NCBI GenBank assembly: GCA_015680685.1
Contig: MNCI01004263.1
Location: 195,838 to 259,837, forward strand
Source: Gnetum montanum
Taxonomy: Eukaryota; Streptophyta; Gnetopsida; Gnetales; Gnetaceae
Length of the DNA: 64,000 nt
Direction of reading: 5' to 3'
A program made the position numbers and the translations under genes. Shown in pieces: positions 9,900-21,200 of the stretch; the stretch's first letter is position 1; each line of letters begins with the position of its first letter. The notes below the pieces were generated by a model. It worked only from the letters and a program-made list of their open reading frames with translations. It made no database searches and had not been told where the DNA came from.

Positions 9900-12814
9900 T
9901 AGATCGTATAGGCTTAAGGAGGTGTTCTTTTATTTCAAAGCTTGTGTGAATTGGGTTAATGCACTCACTAGATCCTTACCACTTGGGATGCTCTTGTCTC
10001 TGAATACTTGGTCCATTTGACCCAACATTCATATCTCTCATGGAGGGATTCTTGTGTTGCGAACTGGGGATGTTGAGTTTGGGACACTGGGAGTGCTGGT
10101 ATCCTTATCTCGATGGCTTGTGCTAGGCTCACTGGTGGGTGGAACCATAGGAACAACATTTAGCGGTATGGGCTTTAGTAACCCCAATTCATGCTCATGA
10201 TGTTCCTTTTCTAGGCGCTCTCTTGTGATCCTGTCAACAAGGCACTCTCACAAGGGTCTCAGGGGAACTATAGGGGGTTGCATGTCAGGGTGTTTTGGCA
10301 CCCGAATCAAAAAGGAAGTGGGTCAAGTTTCTAATGGTGTGGTTACCGTTGTGATAGAAGGAGGTATGCAAATGATGAATGGTTTTTGTGGTGCATGGAA
10401 TGTGCATATGATGAAAGGTGTTTGGGGAGGTGTTGAGGTAGGAATAGTCCTAGAAGGTCTATGGATTACAAAAGGTTTTCAAGAGGTGTCTTGCCCATTT
10501 TTCACATGAATAGTGTTAATCACATATGGTGAGTCTTTAGTATTGAGAGGATCCTTGTAGACTCCCATAGGTTGGTTTTGGGGCTTTATTGGGTTTGCCT
10601 CATCAAATACTATTTCACCCTTGTCAATCATGTGTTGTATATCTTATTTTAAAGTAAAGCAGTAGTTAATTCTATGCCCACACCATTGGTGATATTCACA
10701 AAATCTGTCCAACCTAAAGCCTCTTGGAATGGGGGGCTCATTAGCTGTTGCTAAAGTTAGGTTTTTAGCCAACTCACAGAATCGATCATGTTTTTGGGAT
10801 GCCGTGGGGGACATTTGTTTTTGTTTGATTAACTTGGCCCTTAGAAGTTGATCTAACAATTGTGAAGGCTTCATAGTCAAGGGTTTATATTGAGTGGGAT
10901 ATTTTTGTTTGAATGTACGAGTGTGACCCATGTTTGTGTTTTTATTTGAGGAAGATTCGAGTGTAGGCATAGATGTGGTTATTTCATGGCTATTTGGAGT
11001 AGTGGGTTATTTCCTTTCTATCATGAATGATTAGGTTGGGATGCCTCTACCACCGTTGCCACCACTGTTTTGGATTTATCCTTATCTTTCCTCATATGTT
11101 GGCTCTTAAAGGCTATGTAAGCTAGGTCTTTACTTACTTGCGCCGCCTCTTCTATGTTCTTAATTTGTGCGAATCCTTAACTCAAAGTACGAGCACTCAA
11201 ATAATAATGTTTTAATTTAATGAAGTCATTCATGGCTGCCTTAAGGATGGTAAGCAAATATGTTTTAGGGATGGGCTCATGAATTTTATTCAGGGCTACA
11301 CTCCACCTTTGGATAAATTTTTGTACTGCCTCTAACAACGCCTGTTTAATCTAAATCAGACCATCTGGTGTGACCTTAGGTTTTAAATTATATTTGAGAT
11401 GGGTAATGAACTAATGTAACAAATCCTCTAGAGAGGATATGGAGTTACAAGGTAATGCTCGGTACTAGTCTAAATCTTTTCCTATGAAGGACATAGAAAA
11501 TACATATAGAATTGCATGAGTCCAGGCCTAAAGCAATAGACATTCTAGGCGAAATGTTACTAGATGGGAATTTGGATCTTCTTCTCCATTATATTTTTCT
11601 AGTTGAGGTAATGAGATTCCCTTTGGTAAGGTTAAGGGTGGAATTGAAGGGTGTATTGGGTCATCTTCGTAGAAATCTAGAACCTTGAATTCCTCACTGT
11701 TTGTAGTTTTAAGGCACTTTATTTCCTCAGTTAATGAGTGCATCATGTTCTTTGTGTCTACCCACTCTTGGGCAGTAGGTAAGCCAGCTAGTTGAGTAGA
11801 TTGCGATTGGTAATAGTTTGATTGTTGCATTGTTTGTGGAAATGGAGACTATTGGATTGTCAGTTATTGTGGTGGAGAAACATTCAAAGATGGGATTGTA
11901 GGGTGCAATACATTGTAGTCAGTAGGTTGGGGTTGCTGAACATCTGGTGAAACCCACTACCTAGCCATAGGTTGTGAGGTGACATATTGAATGTGTTGGA
12001 ATGAAGTAATCAGAGGTGATCCATGGGTTTGTACTTGTGGCATGTAGTGGGTGGACGTGGAAGCTGGTATAACTAATGGCATCCCAATTACTTGAGGTTA
12101 GAAGATTGATCCTGCATTAGTTGGAGGAGGTAGTTATTGGAACTGTACTTGTGGAGGAAAAGGTAACGCAGTGACTAGAGGTATGATGGAGATGGACATA
12201 TCAAATTGAGTGTTGGGCATGGAGAAGGTGGGAATGGAAGTCGGTGCTTCCTATAGAGAAGTTGGTGCTCAAGTGTTTATAGATAAAGGAAGAAGTATGG
12301 CTTCTTCTAGGAAAGGTTGGAATGATGGGTTTGTATGGGCATGAGGATTGATGGTATGGTATAAAGCCCCATGCTCAGATTGGGCTATAAAGTCATCTTC
12401 CTCCTATCCACTTTGAGGCTTTATCGGAGATGGCTATAAGGCTTGACTCCTTGCCATGAGAAGCTGAGATATGAGTTGATGATGTGGCTCAAAAAGGGGG
12501 ATTATATCAAATGCTAAGGGAGTGAACTCATGACCTCCCTTGTAAATGAGCTCATAGTTTCTCTTTGCTTCTCTTTATATGTGATTGATAGGAAGGTTGG
12601 CTTGAATCTTCACACAAATGAAGTTATATTGTTTTGGTGTGAGGATTGCATAAGTAGGTTCTTTGCCCTGTAACCTAAGTGACTGGCAAGTTGGACGTTG
12701 AGGGTTTATCTATTCAATGATAGTTATGGATTCCATCGTAGTCACAGGGTTTGAGGTCCCGACCCCAAAGTTAGATATGGGAAGTGTCGCTGTGCTGATC
12801 TAGGAAGATTCCAT
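9900..12814 (-). pseudogene. Gag of element B, broken
   Basis: Probable start ATG at 12814 (MESS-stop-ISTATLPIS, like the start of A). Recognisable parts are an N-terminal capsid segment (11830-11528) with KYNGEEDPNSHLVTFRLECL, decayed capsid between 11500 and 11060, and a C-terminal segment (10970-10644) with FCEYHQWCGHRINYC. The last is an intact C-x2-H-x4-H-x4-C knuckle. Many stops and several frameshifts separate these. The Pro-rich linker to PR (10600-9900) is degenerate. Confidence 0.82.
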
Positions 12815-12829
12815 AGCGAGTGTGAGTAA

Positions 12830-13015
12830 ACTGGGCTAGACAAGCTGAGTGTGCGTAAGCTAGCTTGAAAAGTTGGCATGCATAAGCTAGCTTGACAAGC
12901 TAATGTACATAAGCTAGCTTGACAAGTTGGTGTGTGTAAGCTAGCTTGACAAGCTGGCGTGCATCAACTAGCTTAACAAGCTGGCTTGACAAGCTGGCGT
13001 GTACTAGGAAAGATG
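12830..13015 (-). repeat. Leader of element B with AAGCTAGCTT palindromic repeats
   Basis: Units of CATAAGCTAGCTTGACAAGC repeat about every 30 bases. AAGCTAGCTT is a perfect palindrome. The same word occurs in the LTR of B (for example near 13995) but not in A or E, where other palindromes take this place. Confidence 0.8.
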
Positions 13016-13293
13016 TAGGTTGCAATTATTCAGAGGAGCTCACTATGATTGGTCAATGGTGGTGATGGAAACATTACTTAGTTGGCTACCTATGAAGTGT
13101 CTTGTTTGAGTAGCATGTGTACGTTGTTTGGGTTCTAATGATGCAATTGTAGAGTTTAAAGTGTTGGCCGTAACGTAAGAGTGCTGGCAGACTAGGGTGG
13201 GCTTGAGCAAGCTCAGCATGAGTTTGACACTTAGTATACACAACTTTTAAAGGGTAGAGGGATCAACATTTTGATGAGATGGTAAATAATATA

Positions 13294-13312
13294 GGTCCTC
13301 CTTCTAGTCCCA
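13294..13312 (-). promoter_or_regulatory. PBS of element B (decayed)
   Basis: The minus strand reads TGGGACTAGAAGGAGGACC, six bases after the LTR end ...GTCAGCACA. It differs from the A site (TGGCGCTAGAAGGAGGGCC) at three positions. Confidence 0.7.
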
Positions 13313-13318
13313 CTTTAC

Positions 13319-14978
13319 TGTGCTGACCGAAATCATCGATGTAAGGCTGAAAGGGAAAAAAACAAATGCCGAAAGATTGTTGGAGAGACATAGCCGACCC
13401 TACCTTTGCGTGAGGGAAAGTTGGAAAAGAAAGAAATGAAGGAAGAGTAGCTTGGATGGTTTGCACGCAAATCAACTAAGGACTTCCTCGAGCATAAGCT
13501 ATGGCTTGCGCTGGGGTTGTCGTAACTGGTAATGTACAAAATGTAAATGAAGCATATGAAGAAGCATAAAATGAATCAGAACAAAGAAAATAATGTAATG
13601 GAAGGCAATAATGAACTATATTATATTACTTAACAAGGATGTGCACCAGTCAAAGTGTATTTATGGGTGTAGATGGAAAGTCAAGCACTAAGCCCTAGAG
13701 TGATGTGTTTCAGGTGCTTGGATGCTAGGAGTCACATGTGCCCAAGTGCCCAAAGTTGCCAGTAAATGTTCCCAAAGCTATCAACCTTTAAAATTTCCAA
13801 CCTTGTTTATGTGAATGGATAGGGTATTTATAAGGTTTTTCTAGATTCAGGTGTGGAATTCATGGATGAGATTGATGGCTAAGAGATGAGAGGAAGATGG
13901 ATTGTGTGATAGGTGTTTGATGGGCATGCGTAGGCAAGCTACATTCTTGACCGGATGCACTGTATCTTACATCATGTATTAGCTTACGCAAGCTAGCTTA
14001 CATGCATAGAAGAAGATACAATTTTAAGCGTAAGATCTTGACAAGTTCACAAATGATGAAAATTTACAATGAAATGATAGTGTACAACAAGAGAAATTGA
14101 CTCCGGCTCGCTTGGAACTTCTTGATCCCTGAATTGACTACTGTAGGGTGTTGATGCGAGTGGTTTTGTGGCATTTTGTGTCATCTCTATTTCACCAAAG
14201 CTTCTAGCATGAGTTTATTTTATCATGGCATGTCCTCAACATGTGTTTGACATGCTTTTGACTAGACATGATTAGTACTCACACTGTACTCATGCTGCTA
14301 GCATGACCTCAATGTGAGTGAGCTAAAAATGATACATTTCATACCAATTTTTAAATTTTGAAGCCTGTTTCTTGAGTATAGAAATTTCCTGACTATGTTT
14401 GACCCTACGAGTGATCTACAAGTTGAAAACTGAGCTTGGATGTGCCTTTTTTTGAACTACTTTTGGTAGCTCACACTAGACTCACGCTGCCAACATGAGC
14501 TCAGCATGACCACAACGTGACCTACAAAAAATTAGTAATTTTGGACCTAAAGTCTAGAATTATGGAGGCTGGGACTTCAAGTAGTCATCAATAAACCTTG
14601 AGGATGAGTTGCACCTTTGAATTCAAATCATTTTGATTTGATTTCAAGGCCCTTGGAGTTGCTCATGCTGGACTCACGCTACCAGCGTGACCTTAGTGTG
14701 ACCAAGAAAATTTGTACAATCTAGCCAAAAATTTGAACTCTCGAATCCTAAAACTTGAAGTGGACAACAATGGCCCTATGAAGATGACTTGCACCCTCAT
14801 ATTGGACCATTTTTAACTTGATCTTAAAGTCATTGTAGTTGCTCATGCTGGGGGCAAGCTCAGCTTGACAAGCCCAGCATGACTTCCATGCCTTAGTCAA
14901 ATTTTTGCCTCTCAAAAGCTAAAAAGACACTAAGTAGTTCTTGTTTCATAGTGTTAGGCCGAAATTGATGGTGTTTCA
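13319..14978 (-). repeat. 5' LTR of element B
   Basis: About 1.66 kb, minus-strand TGAAACACCATC (14978) to GTCAGCACA (13319). Both ends align with A, and 14510-14978 aligns with 6112-6595. CpG is sparse compared with A. Contains AAGCTAGCTT-type and CAGCATGACC-type words. Immediately beyond 14978 the plus-strand gag of C begins, which sets the boundary. Confidence 0.82.
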
Positions 14979-16720
14979 GTGGCATAGCCCACAATAGGGT
15001 TGTGGAATATTTGATGGAACTACCAGAAACATAGCCAATGCAACCCTCTATAGCATCTTTGAGTTTGGATCAAGCATTCCAACTCATCCAAACTCTCACG
15101 AAGGAATTTAGATTGTTTAAAGTGGCCAAACTAGAAATAGTCCACATGATGGAATTCTATCATGATGATTCCATCAGCCTTACAGTCTAGAAGCTAACAC
15201 TGCCTCTTGGGGTTTAATTGCCCCAATTCACAAAATACAATGGTGAAGGGGATTCCAAGACTCACTTAGTAACATTCCATTTTAAGTGCTTACTTTTGAA
15301 CGCATGGCCACATGAAATCATTTGCATCTTTCCCATGTTCTTTACTAGTAAAGCTCTTGATTGGTATCATGTACTTCCTAGAGCTTTCATTTCAACTTTA
15401 GAGGAGCTGCTAAGCTAGTTTGTGACTCACTTCAAGTATAACTTGAAGCTTGAGGCCATGCTAGATCAACTGATGAATGTTAAACAAGGGATGTTAAAGT
15501 TAGTGCAAAAGTTTATACAATGTTGGAGTGCCTCCCTCAACAAAATCCATGAGCCGCTGGCTATCTTCAAGGACACAGTAAATGATTTTATCAAATTGAA
15601 GCTATACTACTTAGTCCTATGCTCTCTTAGCCAAGTTTTTTCTTACACAAAGAGCATACAAGATGCAGTGGAAGCCAATAGGGACCCAGCCTATGTGGCC
15701 TACAAAAATGTGCATGTGAAAAAAGACAAAGAAAAGGGAAAGGCCACAACAACCATTGTAGCTATGGCTGATGAAGCTAAACCCCCTACAATAACAAGCC
15801 AATAGCTAAGACACCTAAATTCCCAACCAACAACAAGGCATTGGGTTCTAGCACTACATGAACTAGCCAACCCACATCATTGGTAGCCATAGGGCAAGCT
15901 TCCCAAAGGCCAAAATTTGAGCACAAGGATCGCTCAAAGTATAGCCCCTTGTCAATCAAGCTATTAGATCTCTTAGATCAGCTACATAGTACTGGGCACA
16001 TTCAACACAAACAAATGTCAGAGGATGCATGGAAACACCATGAGAGGTACTATGAGGTCCTAAGAAATCCTTCAATGACTATGCCATATGAGCCCCCAGT
16101 CCCTAAGAATTTTAGATTGGATTAGTTCTGCAACTATCATTAGTTGCATGGCCATGACACAGACTATTTCCTAGTGTTACAAGATGACATTTAACACATG
16201 ACTAATTAAGGAAAATTGGTCCTTGATGAAAGAAATCCTATCTGACCAGAGAACCAATTGATGAAGGTCTATAAGGACCCACTCAATGGCAATTATGTAG
16301 GTTACATTATCAATGCTATTAGCATTGATGACGATGTAGAACCAACACATGAACCATTTGTGGTCTATGTTCCATTTGATGACACTGGAGCCTTAACATC
16401 AACTAGACCATAGGCACCCTTTTTCATCAAAGTGCCACCTTAGGCACCAATGATGCCCTTTGTGGTTAGGGCCACATAGCACATTGCAACAATGGCAACC
16501 CAAACACCTTTTTTCATGAGGTTGCCAAAACATGTTGACCCCCAATCTACCTAGACGTTGGTAATGGGAATTGCATCACGACCTACCTACCCAAAGAGAG
16601 ATGATGAGTGTCTTTCCAACAAGATGACTAAGGAGTGCATAGAGCTAGGTCCTCCTAAGCCCACTCCCTTATCAGCCATCCCCATGGCCTCATTGTCCCA
16701 AACCACCAATGCAAACATGA
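14979..16720 (+). pseudogene. Gag of element C, 5'-truncated by element B
   Basis: Gag sequence is recognisable from about 15070 (QAFQLIQTLTKEFRLFK), matching E. Capsid blocks: LPQFTKYNGEGDSKTHL, SKALDWYHVLP, THFKYNLKLEAMLDQL, then AIFKDTVNDFIKLKLYYL and AYVAYKNVHVKKDKEKGK. The knuckle region near 16125 reads FCNYH, stop, LHGHDTDYF, lacking the last Cys. The Pro-rich tail (16260-16720) has PFFIKVPP and PFVVRAT motifs like the A tail. There are numerous TAG stops and at least one frameshift. Confidence 0.82.
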
Positions 16721-16899
16721 ACAATCAATAGACAAGCACCAAGGCTCGAAGGCCCATGGCACAACCAAAAGCCAAATCTCCTCCTTGGGAAATTTTCCTC
16801 CTAGGACACATGGAGGAAGTAAAAGTCACCAAAATAATAGATGGTGGAAAATATTTTTTAGATGTGCTAGCATAAGCTAAGTAGTTTCTAAAATAGAAA

Positions 16900-17530
16900 A
16901 ATACAACTTTAAGCCTATATGACTTGCTCATGACCTCTCTTGCTTACCACGAGGCCTTGGTTCACATGCTGGCATCTATTCCTATTAAAGAAGAGATGCT
17001 AGCAAATTAAAAGGCCATCCATGCCATAATGTTCCCACCCACAACTAGAGAGTCAAGGTCAAAACCCTTGACATTTTGTGATGAGGCAGTCAAAGCTGAC
17101 CCTAAAAAGGATTAGGTAATCACTATACCCATGTTCATAACGATTTGTGTAGGTTAATACAAAATTTGCAGGGTGCACATTGACGATAGGGTAGCAACCA
17201 ATGTTATCCCATTCCCCATCATTGATAAGCCTGGCCTGGTTGATTAGAGTATTCCAACAATAATGAAATGTTTGAAGTCCTTCAATGGAGCATGTTTTTT
17301 CGTAAAAGGGATAGTCATGATAAATTTTGTCATAGGGAAGAAATTCCATACCAATGCTAAATTCATTGTGCTTGAAGAAATGCCTAAATTCAACCTAATC
17401 TTAGGAAGGTCCTGGTTAGCCTAGCTATGGACCATTTCTTCACCTATCCACTAAGAGATCCACTTACCCTATGAGGGTGGTGATCTATGGTGACAATGTA
17501 GTCCCTTTGACCATTAACAATGTAGATACT
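16900..17530 (+). pseudogene. Aspartic protease of element C
   Basis: Order of motifs: LSLYDLLMTSLAYHEALVHM, then CRVHIDDRVATNVIPF (presumed active site, D-D-R-V instead of D-D-G-A), FFVKGIVMINFVIGKKF and FNLILGRSWLA. Stops interrupt it at several family Gln or Trp positions. It follows gag in the same direction, as in A, B and E. Confidence 0.8.
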
Positions 17531-17934
17531 AAACAAGGGTTACATGTAGAGTTCTCTGAAGATAAACCACCCATTTGTAATGATGGTCAATGTTATTTGA
17601 CCGATGTTAAATAACCAAGCAAGGAAAGTGACCTCTATGAGGAAGCTCTATGGGTAGAATTACCCTTCTTTGTAGTAGATGAAGGTCTAGGGGAATACCT
17701 TCTTATGCCTCCTAGGCCTTATGCACCACTTAACCCACATCGTGTTAGAAAGAACCTACATGACTAGGGCATGCCCTTAGTTCACTTCCATGTTTAACTT
17801 GCCTTTTGTCCCTTTGTCTGTATAGTTATGATTTGTGTTATTGTTTACATCTTGCATTAGTTATGATTTCATTTAGCTTTCTTTGTTCAAAAATAAAAAT
17901 AAAAAAAAGAACAAAAATAAAAAAATAAGGCCCA
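17531..17934. other. Protease tail and A-rich spacer of element C
   Basis: 17531-17770 is the acidic PR tail, still readable in pieces (ELPFFVVDEGLGEYLLMP). 17880-17935 is a low-complexity A-rich tract. Nothing else seen. Confidence 0.55.
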
Positions 17935-18085
17935 AAAAGACCTTAAACTACCATTCAACTTGAAAAAGCCTTAAACTATCACATGGCCCGCCAAGGCCTA
18001 AAACTGGCAACCACCTTCCTTTTAAGCGATGGACCAAAATGGCCTTAAACTAGCATGGGACCCACAAGGGGCCTTATTGCATCAA
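17935..18085 (+). repeat. Hairpin repeats after the protease of element C
   Basis: Four or five units, for example GGCCCAAAAAGACCTTAAAC, GGCCCGCCAAGGCCTAAAAC and GGACCAAAATGGCCTTAAAC. Each has a GGYCC arm facing an (A)GRCC arm across a short A-rich loop, then TTAAACTAGCA. Confidence 0.8.
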
Positions 18086-18287
18086 CCGAATCATAACTTA
18101 AATTATCAAAATATTACATAAAACATAACAAAATGAAAAGTAAATAATTATCATATTTTTATTAAATCATCAATAAGATACATAGTTCAAGATTACATCC
18201 ACAACATGAAACATCAAAAAAAAGTACAAAATTACCTAATATCAGGGCTACATTTTAAGCATCTCAGCTTGTAGTGTGCAATAGGGG

Positions 18288-21200
18288 CTAGGGCTCTTCC
18301 TCTTCCTCTTCATATGCTACTCCACTGGGTCTCACACCCTCACCTAGAACCTATGTCAAATGAAAATAAAATAATAAATTATTCAATAAACAAGGTGACA
18401 TGCAAAATTATAATAAAGTAAAGAAATAATAAAGTAAGCTAAACCAACCTGAGAAGGACCCACATCCATGTCTAGGGGCATCTTGTTAAGGCCAACCTCT
18501 AGGCATCAGAGGATTTCATGCTTCAACATACATGTCTAGTCCTCCTTACCTAGGTCAATGACCATGTGGGTCTTTCCTTTTCCTATGGTCATCCATGTTG
18601 ATGGCCTTGGTGAAAACATTGCAGAAGTTACCTCCTCGAAAGGTATAGTGATCTATCTTTCTTGGGACTCACTCAACACTACATTGCTTGTGAATAGTTT
18701 GTAAGCCTATTTTGCACCGATTGCATCAAGGAATATCTCTTAGCATTTGTGTTGCACAAAATCATCTCTATACTTCATGTGGTACACTTTGTGCTCTAGG
18801 TTGTAGTGATTTTTGTGATTCTTTTGTGTTTTTTCCCATTGATACACCTTTATATTATAGTCCTTTCAATCTTGATTTTTTCTCACCAAGAGATCCATCT
18901 ATAGCCATTGTTCAATAACCTCATGGATGGCCTCATTTTTTCCATGAATAGCTAACTAGTACATGGCATAATTGATTTTAGTTGTTCATCAACTACCATT
19001 TGGCTTATCACGTGCCATTAGGAAGTCCTAGTGGGATTGTAGGTCTTCTAGTCTTACCTCCTAGTTCATCCCCTTTTCTTGAAGCTCTTGTACCTATCTC
19101 TACAAGTGCTTTTTTACATGCCAACACTCCCACAACGCTCATGTAGAATATAATACACACTTGCTTGCCTCATTATATATGTGATGAGGCACTTGCTCCA
19201 CTTCGAGGGGAACTCAAGTAGGACATTGACTTGGACTACTCTATTCGGGTCCCATTTGAGCTACAAGCCTATTATTCCATAATAGGTAAAATAACATTAG
19301 TTACAAAACAAACAAAAAATTAGTAATAAAAAAAAGAAAAACATAACAATAGTAAAATAAATATACCAATCTCAAGGTCTATTTGTTTGAGGCAGTCTAT
19401 CATACCATCTACCACACTTTTCATGAAGGAAAACTTATGTAGAGTTTTCATGTACAGTTATGTATGAAAGGTGGAGGCTGATGTTAGATTATTAGTAGAA
19501 GCATTAGTCATTGCAACATAATACACTTTATGATCATCAAGTAATCAACAACCAAGAATAGAACAAAACCACCAAAAACATAAAAAAAATGAAGATGGTG
19601 GTGTAGATCTCCTACCCAACAAGCCCTTAGGTGTGAGAGTAGGGGGATTGCCCATCTACACGCCATCAAAGAAATGCTTAAACTTACCATCTTCAAACTA
19701 CAACCCTTCTTCCTCAAGTTTCCTTAACACTTTGACGACTTCTTGTTCGTTTTCATCTACCATGTGTCCCTTGGGTTGAGGAACGTCATCCTCCACAAGC
19801 TCCTCTACCACTATAGGGGCCCTCTTGCCTATGTTACACACGTTCTATTTAGAATGTCTAATAATGAATATAAGATAGTATGAAAATTTATAGAAACATT
19901 AAATAATGCATACTTACTAACTATTTTTGAGCACATGTTGTGGATCTTGAATTGTAGCTTCTTGTCCCCCTCCTCCACTACATGCGTGGGCTCCTTCGTG
20001 GGGCAAGTCTACTTAATCTTTATTCTCAACAATCTCATCATCTCGGCAATGAGTCATGCCCATCTTGTTGTATTGCCACGATTGTTTGGTGGAGCCTTCC
20101 TAACACTATCACATGTGTGGTAGGATTGCCCCACATGGCCTTTAGTCATCATTGAGATTGACTTGCCAATTGCCTTTGGGGGGTCCTATGACTACGTGGT
20201 GTAGAATAGGTGGTAGATCCATGGCTTGGAGATCTCAGTGCAATCTTGCAACATTCATTGATCATTCTCATGGACCATCAAAAGTTCCACAAACCTTCAT
20301 AGGAATGCTATGAATAAAGCAAAATGTAGGTGTGATCATGCTTGGAGGTTGGTGCATAGATTAATGATTTTAGCCTATAGGCTGTTGATGAGGTAGTTTG
20401 CCCAGTTGTACTATGTCTCCTCCTCTATCATGTCTTTCATGATCCAAGCTTGCTCAACCCCAAGGATCTTTCCTTGGAAAAGTATCTTGGAGAATGCACA
20501 AGCTCGAAAGACTAGGTAGAGCTGGTGGATCATGGGTACTTGCACCACCTTCATGGATATACCTTTATGCCTCTTTTGAGTGCCCAACCATTTCTGAACA
20601 TTCCCTCTATGGTCTAGGTCCTTGTTGATCTTTTCTATCACTAGTAAACATTTAGAGGGGATGTTGAAAATATTCATAAAAATTTCATTTATGATTTTAA
20701 AGATCACCTAAACATTACAGACGCATGTGCAAAAGTGATCGATACTCTCGATGAAGGAGTTAATTAGGGCAATCATATTGGGCACTGGGATATTTGGGTT
20801 GATGGCTAAGAAGAGATCCATGAGGCTATCCTACTAAAGATTCTTTGCTACTTCCACTGAGGCCTCATAGCACAACTAGTGCTATGAGCTCTCAACATCA
20901 CTGTATTTAAAGAGGAGAGTGGCCTCAGTATGCCTCAAAGAAATCACCATGAACTCTCTTGACTTAGCTACAACTGTAATAAGCAAAGGAAAAATTAGTA
21001 ACATGATGACAAAAAAAATAAAAAGTGCATGAAAACAAGTGATATGACTTATGTGGCACAAATGGTGTATAGGACGATGGTAGTGGGATTGAAACTTCCT
21101 TCACACTTGGTATACTAGTTTCCCACTCAATGTCCAATCAGTCGAGAGCTTGACACCTCTCATAACATTTGGAATACCTATGAGGGTATGCTGCCAAATC

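Larger units (their letters stand above)
6112..14978 (-). mobile_element. Element B: internally deleted Tat-lineage element (gag-PR retained, pol lost)
   Basis: Layout on the minus strand: 5' LTR (13319-14978), PBS, leader, gag remnants, PR, repeats, last exon of the antisense gene, a short integrase C-terminal tail, repeats, 3' UTR, polypurine tract, and the U3 part of the 3' LTR (6112-6595). RT, RNase H, most of INT and most of the antisense gene are missing; the junction lies between about 8170 and 8300. Element A split its 3' LTR. B itself interrupts the gag of C at 14978/14979. Confidence 0.82.

Noticed and set aside
4899-14978. Tandem LTR-internal-LTR-internal array formed by A and B
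   Set aside because: An LTR terminus lies at 6111 and the sequence 6112-6595 belongs to B's own LTR, so A is nested in B rather than sharing an LTR.
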